Assembly (NCBI GenBank): GCA_902728285.1
Contig: CACVBU010000599.1
Span: forward strand, 496,001 to 560,000
Length of the DNA: 64,000 bases
Direction of reading: 5' to 3'
From: Clytia hemisphaerica
Taxonomy: Eukaryota; Cnidaria; Hydrozoa; Leptothecata; Clytiidae
This document shows positions 13,701 to 22,300 of the stretch, piece by piece. The first letter of the stretch is position 1; each line of letters starts with the position of its first letter. Under the pieces are notes generated by a model. The model searched no databases, was not told where the DNA came from, and saw nothing but the letters and a program-made list of their open reading frames with translations. Made by a program: the position numbers and the translations under genes.

Positions 13701-15375
13701 ATTAATGTGCTGAATAAGATGCTTTAAATATCACTAGATAGAAATTTCTAGTAGAAAATGCTAAAAGAGAGATTTTTGGAGGTGCTCATTGAACTTTTGC
13801 CTATTATTGACAAAGTGACATTATTTGACAAAAATATTATTATAGTTATTGAATATAAAGCCCTACGAGCCAATCTCAAGAAGTACTATGACACTGCTCC
13901 ATATGATGCAGATAATACAAAAGGATACAATTAATGACCTATATTTAATTTCGAAGAGCGTTTAAATAACGTTTTAGCCGATTGGATCTTTATAAAGGAG
14001 ACAGGGGTGTATAAGAATAATTGATTTGAATATTTACATATGTTTTCTTATAATTAGATCAAAGTTATAAGAGAGCAGGAAAAAGAAAAAAACTAAGATA
14101 ATTACCTTTTGCTTTGTACTTACATGGGGCGTAGAAAATATTTACTTTAATGGGCTCTTCCAGAAAAAATCCGTTCATGGGGGGTGGAGGATATATTATT
14201 TTTTTCATGTATTACCCCTGGACATTTTGATTTTTAACCCCCTGGACAAGGGTTATACCCCTGGACAAACATCAAATGAACCCCGTGGACACAAAAAATT
14301 ACCCCTGGACATTGGAATTACCCCCTGGACATTGCAATTTTTTGGTATTTTTTCAATACCCCTGGACAATTCATCCTCCACCCCCCATGAACGGATTTTT
14401 TCTGGAAGAGCCCAATGCAAATATTTAAATATTCTTTTAAATAACACATTGAAAGACTTTAGGTAAATATAAAGCAAAGACTTATGTGTTGACATTCAAA
14501 TTTCACAAAACTTAAGAGATTTCGAACATGCGAAGGAGAGTCAGGGCCTGGAAGTTCTGGTCTGTAAAGTATCCAAACGGATTAGGTAGTCAGTATTAAG
14601 TATTAAGTAGTAAGTATTAAGTAGTAGGTATTAGGCGTTTTAGACCTGCCCTATGTTTTTTTCTCTGTGTGAATTTTTTTCCTCTAAACTTACCTGCATT
14701 TTTGTCACTTCACCTACACTCTCTCTTCTTTATTTTAAAGTAATGTTTAAAGCACAACATTTGAAGCAGTTTATTACCATCCTTTCTGACTTGATTACTT
14801 TGCAACATTTAACTTAACATTATAACATTATGTTTTTTTTTTCTCCATTTTTCAGCAATCGAAGACACCACCGAAAGATCAACAGGTATTTGTCATTTAA
14901 TGAGATAAATCTCCTTTGACCTTCTACACTTAAGGAACAATAATCAACTATAAAACCCTTTGCGCAAGCTATTGGATTTGCCTTAACTGTATTTTTCAAG
15001 ACTGAAATTATAGAAAAAATATTTTACCTTTAGTTTGATTTTTCTTGCATTGATTCCCAATCAGGTTGTAAATGGACAATGGGAGATGGTATCAGCCGAG
15101 TTGAATTAGCTTTGAACGGTGAATTTGAAAACAAATGGGACTGCTATCGTGCGTGTATCAAAAAATCTGGACATACTCGTCACCAAACCATCAATGGTGC
15201 AACATATGGTGTCAAGTCTGGTTTGAATGGTAAATGTTTCTGTGAGAAGGAGATGCGAGCTATCGATGGCATGGATTCGCGATATTTGACATGTCGGTTT
15301 GCACCAGTGTATAATTTTGATGACAACAACAAAGATGACAACCAAAAGAAAAATAATGTCCAAATGAACAACTAA
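289..15375 (+). CDS. Secreted stonustoxin-like (SNTX/MACPF-related) multidomain protein, 16 coding exons
   Basis: Exons: 289-337, 929-1159, 1742-1930, 2675-2920, 3772-3966, 4630-5054, 5452-5672, 6978-7330, 8824-8899, 9473-9699, 10656-10855, 11282-11497, 11798-11989, 13029-13092, 14856-14885, 15065-15375. Every junction is GT-AG, all phases match, and the 3225 nt give about 1074 residues. Domains by eye: signal peptide (1-16); a peritrophin-A/CBM14-like module with four visible cysteines (about 17-80); the stonustoxin-type MACPF-related region with helical linker (about 90-445); a Gln-rich exon (446-518) and thioredoxin-like region (to about 600); about three FN3 domains (600-890); a Gln/Met-rich coiled coil (880-970); and a Cys-rich WSC-like domain at the end. 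The PRY/SPRY domain of stonefish toxins is absent. Family membership rests on pattern similarity. Pore formation and toxicity are unproven; the chitin-binding and FN3 parts would also suit an immune or extracellular-matrix role. A start at 292 is equally possible. Confidence 0.75.
345..597. mobile_element. Snap-back MITE, family A, copy 1 (intron 1)
   Basis: The first intron is largely a non-coding element whose ends are inverted copies of a TTTTTATAAGAACAT motif and whose interior repeats 'atgttcttaac' words. Related copies lie at 5290-5430 (reverse), 7882-8242, 8297-8520 and 44845-45480. The left end begins only a few bases after the exon 1 donor. Confidence 0.6.
1704..1741 (+). repeat. (ACTTTC)n microsatellite forming the intron 2 acceptor
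   Basis: About six perfect ACTTTC units run directly into the AG used by exon 3, so the microsatellite is itself the polypyrimidine tract and 3' splice site. No other acceptor nearby keeps the reading frame. Confidence 0.75.
2367..2482. repeat. Near-perfect palindrome (snap-back repeat) in intron 3
   Basis: Two arms of about 45 bp are inverted copies of each other: left arm GTTTTCTACAGAAAGACC onwards, right arm ending GGTCTTTCCGTAGAAAAC. They would fold into one long hairpin with a short loop. It looks like a small MITE; no coding sequence. Confidence 0.65.
3330..3527. mobile_element. Small TIR element in intron 4
   Basis: The segment is bounded by ACCGAGTTTATGTAT and ATACATAAACTCGC in inverted orientation and holds further inverted words (ACGGTAA and TTACCGTCC). 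Non-coding, about 200 bp; superfamily not assigned. Confidence 0.5.
5290..5430 (-). mobile_element. Snap-back MITE family A, partial copy
   Basis: Read on the minus strand this gives the same order of words as the left half of the 345-597 copy (AATATCCAAAAATTTTGAAG, then CTTTTTGAG, then ATGTTCT). It ends about 20 bp before the acceptor of the 5452 exon. Confidence 0.5.
5816..6075. repeat. Degenerate CCCCACTGGAAA-type tandem repeat
   Basis: Intron sequence made of loosely repeated units of about 28-35 bp, each with a CCCCAC/CCCCATT core followed by GGAAA-like words. No open frame and no terminal inverted repeat seen. Confidence 0.4.
6359..6891. mobile_element. TIR element, ~530 bp, in intron 7
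   Basis: Both ends carry GTTTATAAAG followed by TCAAGCAGTTA in inverted orientation, and the inner GGTGGTGGTCC word is matched by GGACCACCAC on the other side. Non-coding MITE-like element. Confidence 0.5.
7386..7617. mobile_element. PIF/Harbinger-like MITE, 232 bp, TSD TAA
   Basis: Imperfect ~40-bp terminal inverted repeats start GCTCTAGTTT and end AAACAAGAGC, with CTGCCCTGCCTAT matched inside. A TAA lies on each side (7383-7385 and 7618-7620), as expected of a PIF/Harbinger insertion. Confidence 0.6.
7882..8242. mobile_element. Snap-back MITE family A, copy 3
   Basis: Ends are CTACACGCTTTTTTTTAATA and CATTCTTATAAAAAAAGTG, the family A terminal pattern; the interior is rich in TAAGAAT words. 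Lies in the 7331-8823 intron just before another copy. Confidence 0.5.
8297..8520. mobile_element. Snap-back MITE family A, copy 4
   Basis: The clearest copy: ACTACACGTCTTTTTTATAA at the left and TTATAAAAAAACGTGTAG at the right, with an interior that aligns along its length with 345-597. Confidence 0.65.
9721..9845. repeat. 26-bp minisatellite, five copies, intronic
   Basis: Five nearly identical 26-bp units (core GGTTTTCCTTCAAAAATACA) follow the donor of exon 9473-9699. The repeat is not in an exon. Confidence 0.85.
10003..10230. repeat. Degenerate TTTTCCTTCAAAAATACA repeats
   Basis: Eight or so diverged copies of the same core, spaced 20-30 bp apart, lie further on in the same intron; isolated copies also occur near 10610 and 11745 in neighbouring introns. 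Confidence 0.65.
10375..10580. repeat. ATTCGAGTTATAGAGG-type repeat, possible pogo/Tigger fragment
   Basis: Contains TCGAATAAC, TTCGAGTTAAGGAGACTG and ATTCGAGTTATAGAGGTT. The same vocabulary is found at 43395-43575. These words resemble the ends of pogo/Tigger-type MITEs; boundaries were not resolved. Confidence 0.3.
12515..12915. mobile_element. C-rich TIR element in intron 13
   Basis: Bounded by TGAACCCCCCCCCATTTTTA and its inverse TTAAAAAAAGGGGGGTTCA, with repeated CCCCCTATA words inside. Non-coding. Confidence 0.5.
13180..14651. mobile_element. MULE-like element, 1472 bp, ~10-bp TSD
   Basis: Long imperfect inverted repeats (about 65 bp) begin GGGCAGGTCTAAAACGCC and end GGCGTTTTAGACCTGCCC, and both contain TACTTAATA-type tandem words. 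TATGTTTTTT flanks both sides (13170-13179 and 14652-14661), the duplication size of Mutator-like elements. It fills most of an intron of the stonustoxin-like gene and has no transposase. Confidence 0.7.
14152..14413. mobile_element. Nested MITE, 262 bp, perfect 41-bp TIR
   Basis: Perfect inverted repeats (GGGCTCTTCCAGAAAAAATC at the left, reverse complement at the right) flank eight CCCCTGGACA-type units. AAT lies on both sides. The element sits inside the MULE-like element, so it inserted later; the perfect arms suggest a recent event. Confidence 0.75.
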
Positions 15376-17020
15376 GCATTCATAAAATCCAAATTAGTTT
15401 TTCTTTTCAATACTAAAGAGAAACAAAGAAAACATGCAAAGACAGATAAGAGCAATACTACTGTGACCAAAGTTGCACAAAAGAGTTGAATGAATATTAG
15501 CAAGTATTTGCTCGAATAGATTTTACGAAAATATATCATAATTTGTATCTTAATTAGCATTTACAGACCCTGTATATTTCCCATGGAAAAAATAATCAAA
15601 ATTATGAAGTGTTATCTAATCATTTTTACTTTGCCTCCTTCCTTGACCAATCCTGTTTCAGGGCGTTAGTTTGCACTTATTTTCAGAAGTTGCTCTAGAT
15701 TATAGTGACAGGATAAAAATTTGACCATTCAACATTGAAAAAGTTGACATCAATCATAATTTTGATAAGAAAGAATGGAAAGAAAACAAGTATCCAAAAA
15801 TAAGGTTGTGCTGCAAATTGATAAAAACTAAAAGATGAAAATGTTTGGGTTTAACAATACAATACAATAAGTCTACTTGACAATTGATGAACAACCAAAA
15901 ATAGAAAATCTGGTCTGGATGTCAGGATTAAAAATTTTCAATTTTTGTTTGAAGTATTTTTAGAAGACTCAATGCTTAGCTAAGTGGTTTTATAAGCTTC
16001 TTATAATAAGTTGATGATTATGCTCATCAATGGATGTTTATGTATGATGGAGTCATTGTGCTTTACCTTAAGAGACTCATAAATGCTAGGTACACCTCAA
16101 ATTCCTAGGGGTATCGAATTTGGATATCAAATTAAATTGTTAGATGGTTCTCCCAACCTTTGGACGAGAAGGAAAATTAAGTATCCAAAATCAAAGTCAT
16201 ACTTTTAAGATTAATAAAACTAAAAGGGTTTCCTTTTGAACAATACAATCTATAATTACAAAGTCTGCTTGACAACTAATTTACAAAAAAAACAACAAAG
16301 ATATGTTCTGTGAGTTAGGTTGGTCAGGTATATGATCACATATGGTCCACCACCCCTCCCCCCAGAAATTTGGAGGTACCTAAAAATAAGTGTTAGTAGC
16401 CAGATACCTGGAAGTATTCTTTAAATTCAGGGAGTACTTGATATGTTTGGAGATACCTGCATTTTCATTAGTGGGGGCGGGGGCTGTTGTTTTTGTATGA
16501 AGTATTTTCCTTGACTAACCCAATTTTCCAATTTTGAATCGAACCTTTTCATTCAGAAGACTTTATAACTTTGTTTGTCTTTCCCTTTTCACCCAGTTTG
16601 CTTCTTGTACTTTAAACCTAGTCTCGCAAGGAGAAGAACATATTTGCTGACCAATGGGGTAGCTCAAAGTTGGGGGAGGGGGGCTTCTTTAGAATTCTAT
16701 TTTGGGGTACCTGAACCCTGGGGGACCCATGGATCATGGTTGAGCACTGTAGATGGTTTTTAAGGAAATTTTATAAATTTCACATATATTTCACAGAAAT
16801 TCTATGAAAAGCAATGACTAACCTCATTTTCAGATCAAGCTGTTTATTTGTCTCACACATTGGATGGATAAATATTTCCATACTCTTTGTTAGTCTTCAA
16901 AAAAAGACGATAATAATATTCAGTATCCAAAATCATCAGACAATTAACCATTCCAGTTCAAAAATATTGTTCATTTGCTTGAGTAGAACACAAACCTGAA
17001 GAAACGCTCTGGTTTAAAAG
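15376..17020. other. Convergent intergenic region with a diverged tandem duplication
   Basis: No gene seen. The blocks at about 15775-15910 and 16165-16310 align (AAGTATCCAAAA, then ACTAAAAG, AACAATACAAT, GTCTRCTTGACAA), so a segment of about 390 bp was duplicated in tandem and then diverged. A plus-strand AATAAA at 16213-16218 may end the stonustoxin-like transcript. Confidence 0.45.
16843..16848 (-). terminator. Candidate poly(A) signal for SAP30BP
   Basis: AATAAA on the minus strand, about 170 nt past the SAP30BP stop codon; no other AATAAA was noticed closer to the stop. Confidence 0.45.
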
Positions 17021-17832
17021 TTACTTTTTACCAGGGCCTTGATCCCATTTTGATTTCTTTTCAGGTACAGCTGAGCCAGCAGTAGTTGCTAGTGGCGCTG
17101 TACTAGGTGGTTTTTTAGTTCCCGACACAAATTCAACTTTGGCTCGATTATTAGCTTTATTCTTTTCTTTCTCTTTCTTGTCGTTGTACTCTTTTTGAGC
17201 TTTGGCAAGTTCCTCGTAATATGACTCAGGTCCCCATATGGAGGGATCGTAAATATGTTTTGGGAAGTTTGTGCCATGTTCATCAATACCTATATAACTG
17301 ACAAGTTTCTGATAAATGCTTGGGTTCCGAAAGTTCTTTTTCTTCTGTACATACTCATTCACATCCATACCTGCCATCTTACGTTCGTACATTTTCAAAA
17401 TTTTCTCTTGTAATGATTTAGAGCACCTTCCTTCAGGCTGAGGTGGCAAGCGAACATCATCTAAATTGTCACGAATACCACCCTCTGTATCAAGATCTAT
17501 GGTTGCAGGTGAACCACTCTCAAGAGAGGATGCTTGACCATCATGTAAACCCAGGTTAACTACAGTTGTTCTTGTATCTACATCAGAATCATCATTTTCA
17601 CTTTCACTACTAGAACCGTAAGCATCTCCAAAATAAGACACTAAACTCTTTGGTTTATTGCTCTGTTCACCGATACTCTCAGCATCAGATACAGGTCTTG
17701 ATGGGGGACGAATAGCCTCTAGACTTTTCTTGGTTTGTAAAACTAAATCATGGTCTTCATCTTTGATCTCGTCTTCAGCATCATCATATCGCGAAAGAGA
17801 TTCAAGTGACATCTTATCTTTTAATTTTTTCC
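17021..17832 (-). CDS. SAP30BP: SAP30-binding protein (HCNGP family)
   Basis: SAP30BP/HCNGP proteins are nuclear; they bind the Sin3A corepressor subunit SAP30 and act in splicing and transcription repression. The open frame from the ATG at 17812 encodes 263 residues. The N-terminal half is acidic and Ser-rich with SDVD/SESEN stretches. The conserved core follows: LPPQPEGRCSKSLQEKI, then KMYERKMAGMD, FRNPSIYQKLVSYIGIDEHG, and a basic tail ending KSKWDQGP. The frame stays open upstream to an acceptor at 17833-17834, giving a split Gly then KKLKDK, which recalls the MAGKK start of vertebrate SAP30BP. A first exon with the true start codon may therefore lie further upstream on this strand; I did not find it. 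All the conserved core is in one exon, whereas many animals split it. Confidence 0.9.
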
Positions 17833-18092
17833 CTGTTAGAGAATAAAAAAAGATTAAAAGAGACATTATAAGTGATTAGGGAACAAGGTAGACAGGTGTC
17901 ATTTGGTATCAGATATTGTTATGATAATGATGAATTATATTTTAAACAGCTGGGCCTGGTTGTTCAAAAATCGATTAGGTTAAATTGTGATTAACTTTCA
18001 ATAAGTTAATCCTGGTGATTAACTTAACCGTTGTTTGAATGTCAGAGTTATGGACAGTTTTTCCACCACAGCGCTTATTAGGGGAGAACTTA

Positions 18093-18614
18093 GGGGTCAC
18101 TCACAAATCGATTTTAGGTCAGAAAAACGTCAATTGACGTTTTAAAAGCTGACCCACCCACCCACACCCAAAAACGTCAAACACCTTGATATCCCCGAAA
18201 ATCAATGAAAAACTGCCTTCATTGCTGTTTCGTCAGCCATCTTGATTTCCACTACGGCTCGCATAGTTTATATTTGAAAAAAAACGAAACAGAGATAATT
18301 TATAAACTTGTTCACAAAATTCCCGCAATTAATTATCTTCGTAATATGTAGCGCAAAGAACGGCCATCTGCAAAAATTCAAGGGCCGTTCAGGCTGTCAA
18401 ACAAATAAAAGACATAAACATTGGGCCGTTTGTTTTGGTTTTTAAAACAGAAGAAGCGATCAAACAGAAACATGGCGAGAAGTAATTTTTGGCATGGAAT
18501 GAAAAATTGATGTTTCTGGATTTGAAAAAAAAACGTCAACAATCTTTATCCCACCCCCCCCCATATACGTCAATTGACGTTTTTCTAACCTAAAATCGAT
18601 TTGTGAGTGACCCC
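18093..18614. mobile_element. PIF/Harbinger-like MITE family B, 522 bp, TSD TTA
   Basis: Near-perfect ~50-bp terminal inverted repeats start GGGGTCACTCACAAATCGAT and are flanked by TTA on both sides. The interior (CGTCAGCCATCTTGA, AATTAATTATC, GGGCCGTTTGTTTTGG) is homologous to the element at 26833-27449, which lies in the opposite orientation. Confidence 0.75.
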
Positions 18615-18904
18615 TTACCAAACATTCATATCTGACATGGTCCACTTTTCAATCTCCAGCGGCCCTGCCGACTGTCAAGGTCAGTGCCCTCCTTGGCCAG
18701 AGGGCCACCTTCTTCTTGACATTCGATTTAGTATTATACCAAAAATTGTTACAGAGTTTGATAAAACTAACTAAAACTACGCTTTACGTACTTGAACAAT
18801 GTCCTCAATATGTAGAATCACTTAAAATCACTTGCACATTATTTTTTTCTGCACATATAATTATCATTCTTGGATAATTTTTTTTATCTTGTTGAACCAA
18901 TTTT

Positions 18905-19902
18905 CGGCTAGTTCGAAACACGGGTTCCGGGTCACGGGTCCGGGGCACGGGGCACGGGTTACGGGGCACGGGGCACGGGTCACGGGGTCACGGGGCAGCT
19001 CAGATCAAAGTAATTCAAACAGAAAATGTTTTAAAAACACTAAAAATTATCGAAAAAATCAATTTTAAGGTATTTTATCCACGTATGACTATTTAAAACG
19101 CTAAAACCTAACCACGTGCTTTCCACGTGCTTTCGAAGTTTGCGTCGTGTATAATGCAGACCAGAAAACACCGCAACATATTACATACATATAATAAGCT
19201 TATATTATAAATAATACACTTTTAGTGTTATATGCATGTTATATGTTATACGTAAGTAATATACATATTACAATTCCCATCACCTCAAAACCGAGCTTTC
19301 TCCAGAAAATGATAGTACAGCTATTGTTAAATCATATCTCATTATATCCCCTCCATCACTATGAGTATGAATATAATTTTAATGGATAATAACGTAGAAA
19401 TGATGGTATTTTATAAATGTGTCAATATTTTCCACCTACCATTATGAATTTTTAATAAAAATGACGTAATTATACTCATATCTCTAAAACCACTATCTTG
19501 CAGCATTTAATCGTTTTAACACATGTCAATCTATATCCAGTCACATGATTAGCATCCTATTGAGTATGAAAAAACATTTTGCTGTAAATTGGTTCAGAGG
19601 CCTTATATTTCATGATTTTGACAATATTTTTGTCATTCAATATCATTTTGTCAAAATTTGTGGGTGACATATTATTTAAAAATTTTCATGATAATACTAT
19701 TCGTATATAATTGTTTCAGGCATACTATACTAGTATTATTAGTACTATTATATGTGTTATGTAGTACGTGTAATGAATTATACGTCATGATATCGTTATA
19801 TTTTTTCCGGTCTGTAAATTGTATGCCCCGTGCCCCGTGACCCGTGACCCGTACCCCGTGCCCCGTAACCCGTGACCCGTGACCCGTGTTTCGAACTAGC
19901 CG
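18905..19902. mobile_element. MULE-like element with G-quadruplex-prone tandem-repeat TIRs, 998 bp
   Basis: The ends are CGGCTAGTTCGAAACACGGG and its exact inverse. Each terminal repeat then continues for about 60 bp as tandem CACGGGG/CACGGGT units. A perfect 9-bp target duplication, ACCAATTTT, is at 18896-18904 and 19903-19911. The AT-rich interior has no transposase. One strand of each end has more than ten G3-G4 runs separated by 3-4 bases. Confidence 0.8.
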
Positions 19903-19911
19903 ACCAATTTT

Positions 19912-22300
19912 CTCTTGAATATGAAAATGAAATTGTTGAATATAAATTTGTTTTTTTATTGAATGAATATTTTGTTGTTGAATATTGCTACCAAAAACCA
20001 ACCATAGTCACGTGACAAATAAATTATTATTATGATTATTCAATATGATCGAAGGTATTCAATATGACAGTTACATCAATATGCCTTCTTACCTGTCTTT
20101 AAAAATATAAATAAAAGTAATCACGGAAAAGGACGCGAAAAAAAAAAGACATAAGTGTGAGAACAGAGTAATCAAACTCGTTAGAAAAAGTACCATTAGA
20201 AGTCATAAAAAATCAACCTGAATAAATGCAATCGAAATCCCAGAGAACTTCATAATTCCCCAAACATCATTACATTACTATGTCAAACTCCCATTACATA
20301 AATTTTACAATTACGTCAGAGTAGACTACGCTCGCCACCGAAGAGGTTTATTTGGAAAGGGTAATTACATTTTATTGTTCGCTTCTTTTTTAAAGATTGG
20401 CCGGGTTGGAAAAGTATGAATATCTTTGTACATATTTTACCTACCCCTAATATTTAGGAGGCTGAGTTTGAAACAAATGGTCAAGTTGAAACGAACGATA
20501 AATGTATCAAGGTCTGTTTTATTTACCCCCTGGTGACTTAACAAAAGAGACTTAACTCGATGTTACAATCCAATTATTGAAAGTTTGTCTCGGCCTTTTT
20601 ATAATGAGCGAGACATACGTTCTCTTATTACGCAATTTTCATATTGACATTTTCGAGGCATTTTGATGTAACTGTATGATCGAAGGTATTCAATATGATC
20701 GAAGGTATTCAACATGATCAAAGGTATTCAATCAATATGATTGTAACAAAATATGATCGAACGAATCGAAATGATCGCACGAATAAAAAATGGTTGAAGA
20801 AAACGTCATAATTTGGAGTCGATTGAATAATCAATCTCCCATAAAATCGATAGGTGGTCACTGACTACCTTTGATTATTTTAGATCATTATTGATTACTT
20901 CGATCACGCACAATAATAGCAACTCCAGAAGATTTTTCAAGTTTTAATTTTTTTTTCAAAATCTATCCTATCTTGTAGAGCTTTGAAAAAGAAAGAAAAT
21001 GAGGGGTCATAGGCCTCCAGAGGATAAGTGGTTGTAAAGATATTCAAATTTTAGTGTCAAAATTTTGACTAAAAATGTCAAAAAAAGGTTAGGAAAATAG
21101 CTTGGAAAAATTCGAAAAATGTGTCAAAAAAGAAAAAAAAGAAATTTTCCAGTCATGCTTCTTAAATTTTGCATATCTCTTTTTCTAGTGTAGCTAGAGA
21201 CCTCAAATTTGGAGGGAGAATTCTTTGATGGTGTTAAAATATTATTATATAAAAATGTTTGTAAAATATTTAGTATATTTATCAAAATAACAAAAGATAT
21301 ATCTTTTTTTGAAAAAAGAAGACATTGCATTGTTTTATTTTTGTTTTTGAAGAAAATAGCTTGGAAAAGGTTGAAATGAGTCAAAAAAGGTGGTAGGACC
21401 CATTTTCAAGGGGCCTCTGGAAATGGAGGAACAAAATGAGTAGAGAATAAGTTTTTCTGAAAGTAGAAACCCCAAATGAAAAGAAAATCCATTTCGGCAG
21501 AAATAAAAACTTTTTTTTGGGACATTCCCATGCTAAAGAAGCAAAAAAGTTAAAAAAACTACATGAAAATGAAAGAACTAGAATTAGCGAATGTGATTTT
21601 TGAATTCCTCACCCTTTTTCTGATAAACATACAAAGTTTCAGCCTCCAATTACTTTTTCCTCCGTTTCCAGACACATTTATTCTTTGAAAGTTGCAAATT
21701 TCTTTTCTCCCGTCGGCAAACAATTTTCAAAATGTTGCAAAACGTTCGGCATTTTACCAATTTGCCGTCTAGCCCGTGTCCGCAGTGTTATATACCGCTG
21801 GAAAGCTAAGATCACGGGCTTTCTTTTAGTAAAAACCGGAACGCTTTAGCATACATAGAAGAAAAGTTAGAAGGGTTCAAAGTTCACGGAAAAATGAAAC
21901 ATTTGGTTTGACGTCAACGATAGTTGCGTGACTTCTGGAGTCGCTAACAATAATCAAACGTTCGATTAGTAGAGGGGGGTGCCCAGTGCACGAACGGCAA
22001 ACTTATTTTTCACTTTTTTCACTTACTTTTGGTTTTTACATAAATCCTTTTTGACCATCTCGTAAACAAGCTTGAAGTCCTTCTTTCAGTTTGTTTTCAC
22101 TTTTTTGAAAGCTTCTTCTTGGAATAATAAGTCGTTAAAGCGAGCGCTATTCGAACCCAGTCTATTTTTTTCAAGTTCAAAGACGCTCGTTCGTGCACTG
22201 GGGTCGTTCGTGCACTGGCGAACTGACTCTACCGTCTGGCTCTGGCATCTGGCTCTGGCTCTGGGGATGGGATGGGACCCCCCTCTTCTTCTCTTCTAGA
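19912..22300. other. Intergenic DNA with short repeats, no gene seen
   Basis: GATCGAAGGTATTCAATAT recurs near 20045 and three times at 20680-20740. TTCGATTA-type words occur at 20815-20910. Inverted CCAGTGCACGAACG words at about 21980 and 22185-22215 may bound a small element. The rest is AT-rich with no convincing coding potential. Confidence 0.4.

Noticed and set aside
14227..14495. Open frames on both strands across the nested MITE
   Set aside because: They run through CCCCTGGACA repeats and inverted arms; no motif or splice context.
18905..19000. G-rich CACGGGG repeats as interstitial telomere sequence
   Set aside because: The unit is not TTAGGG-like, and the array forms one end of an element with an inverted partner and a 9-bp target duplication.
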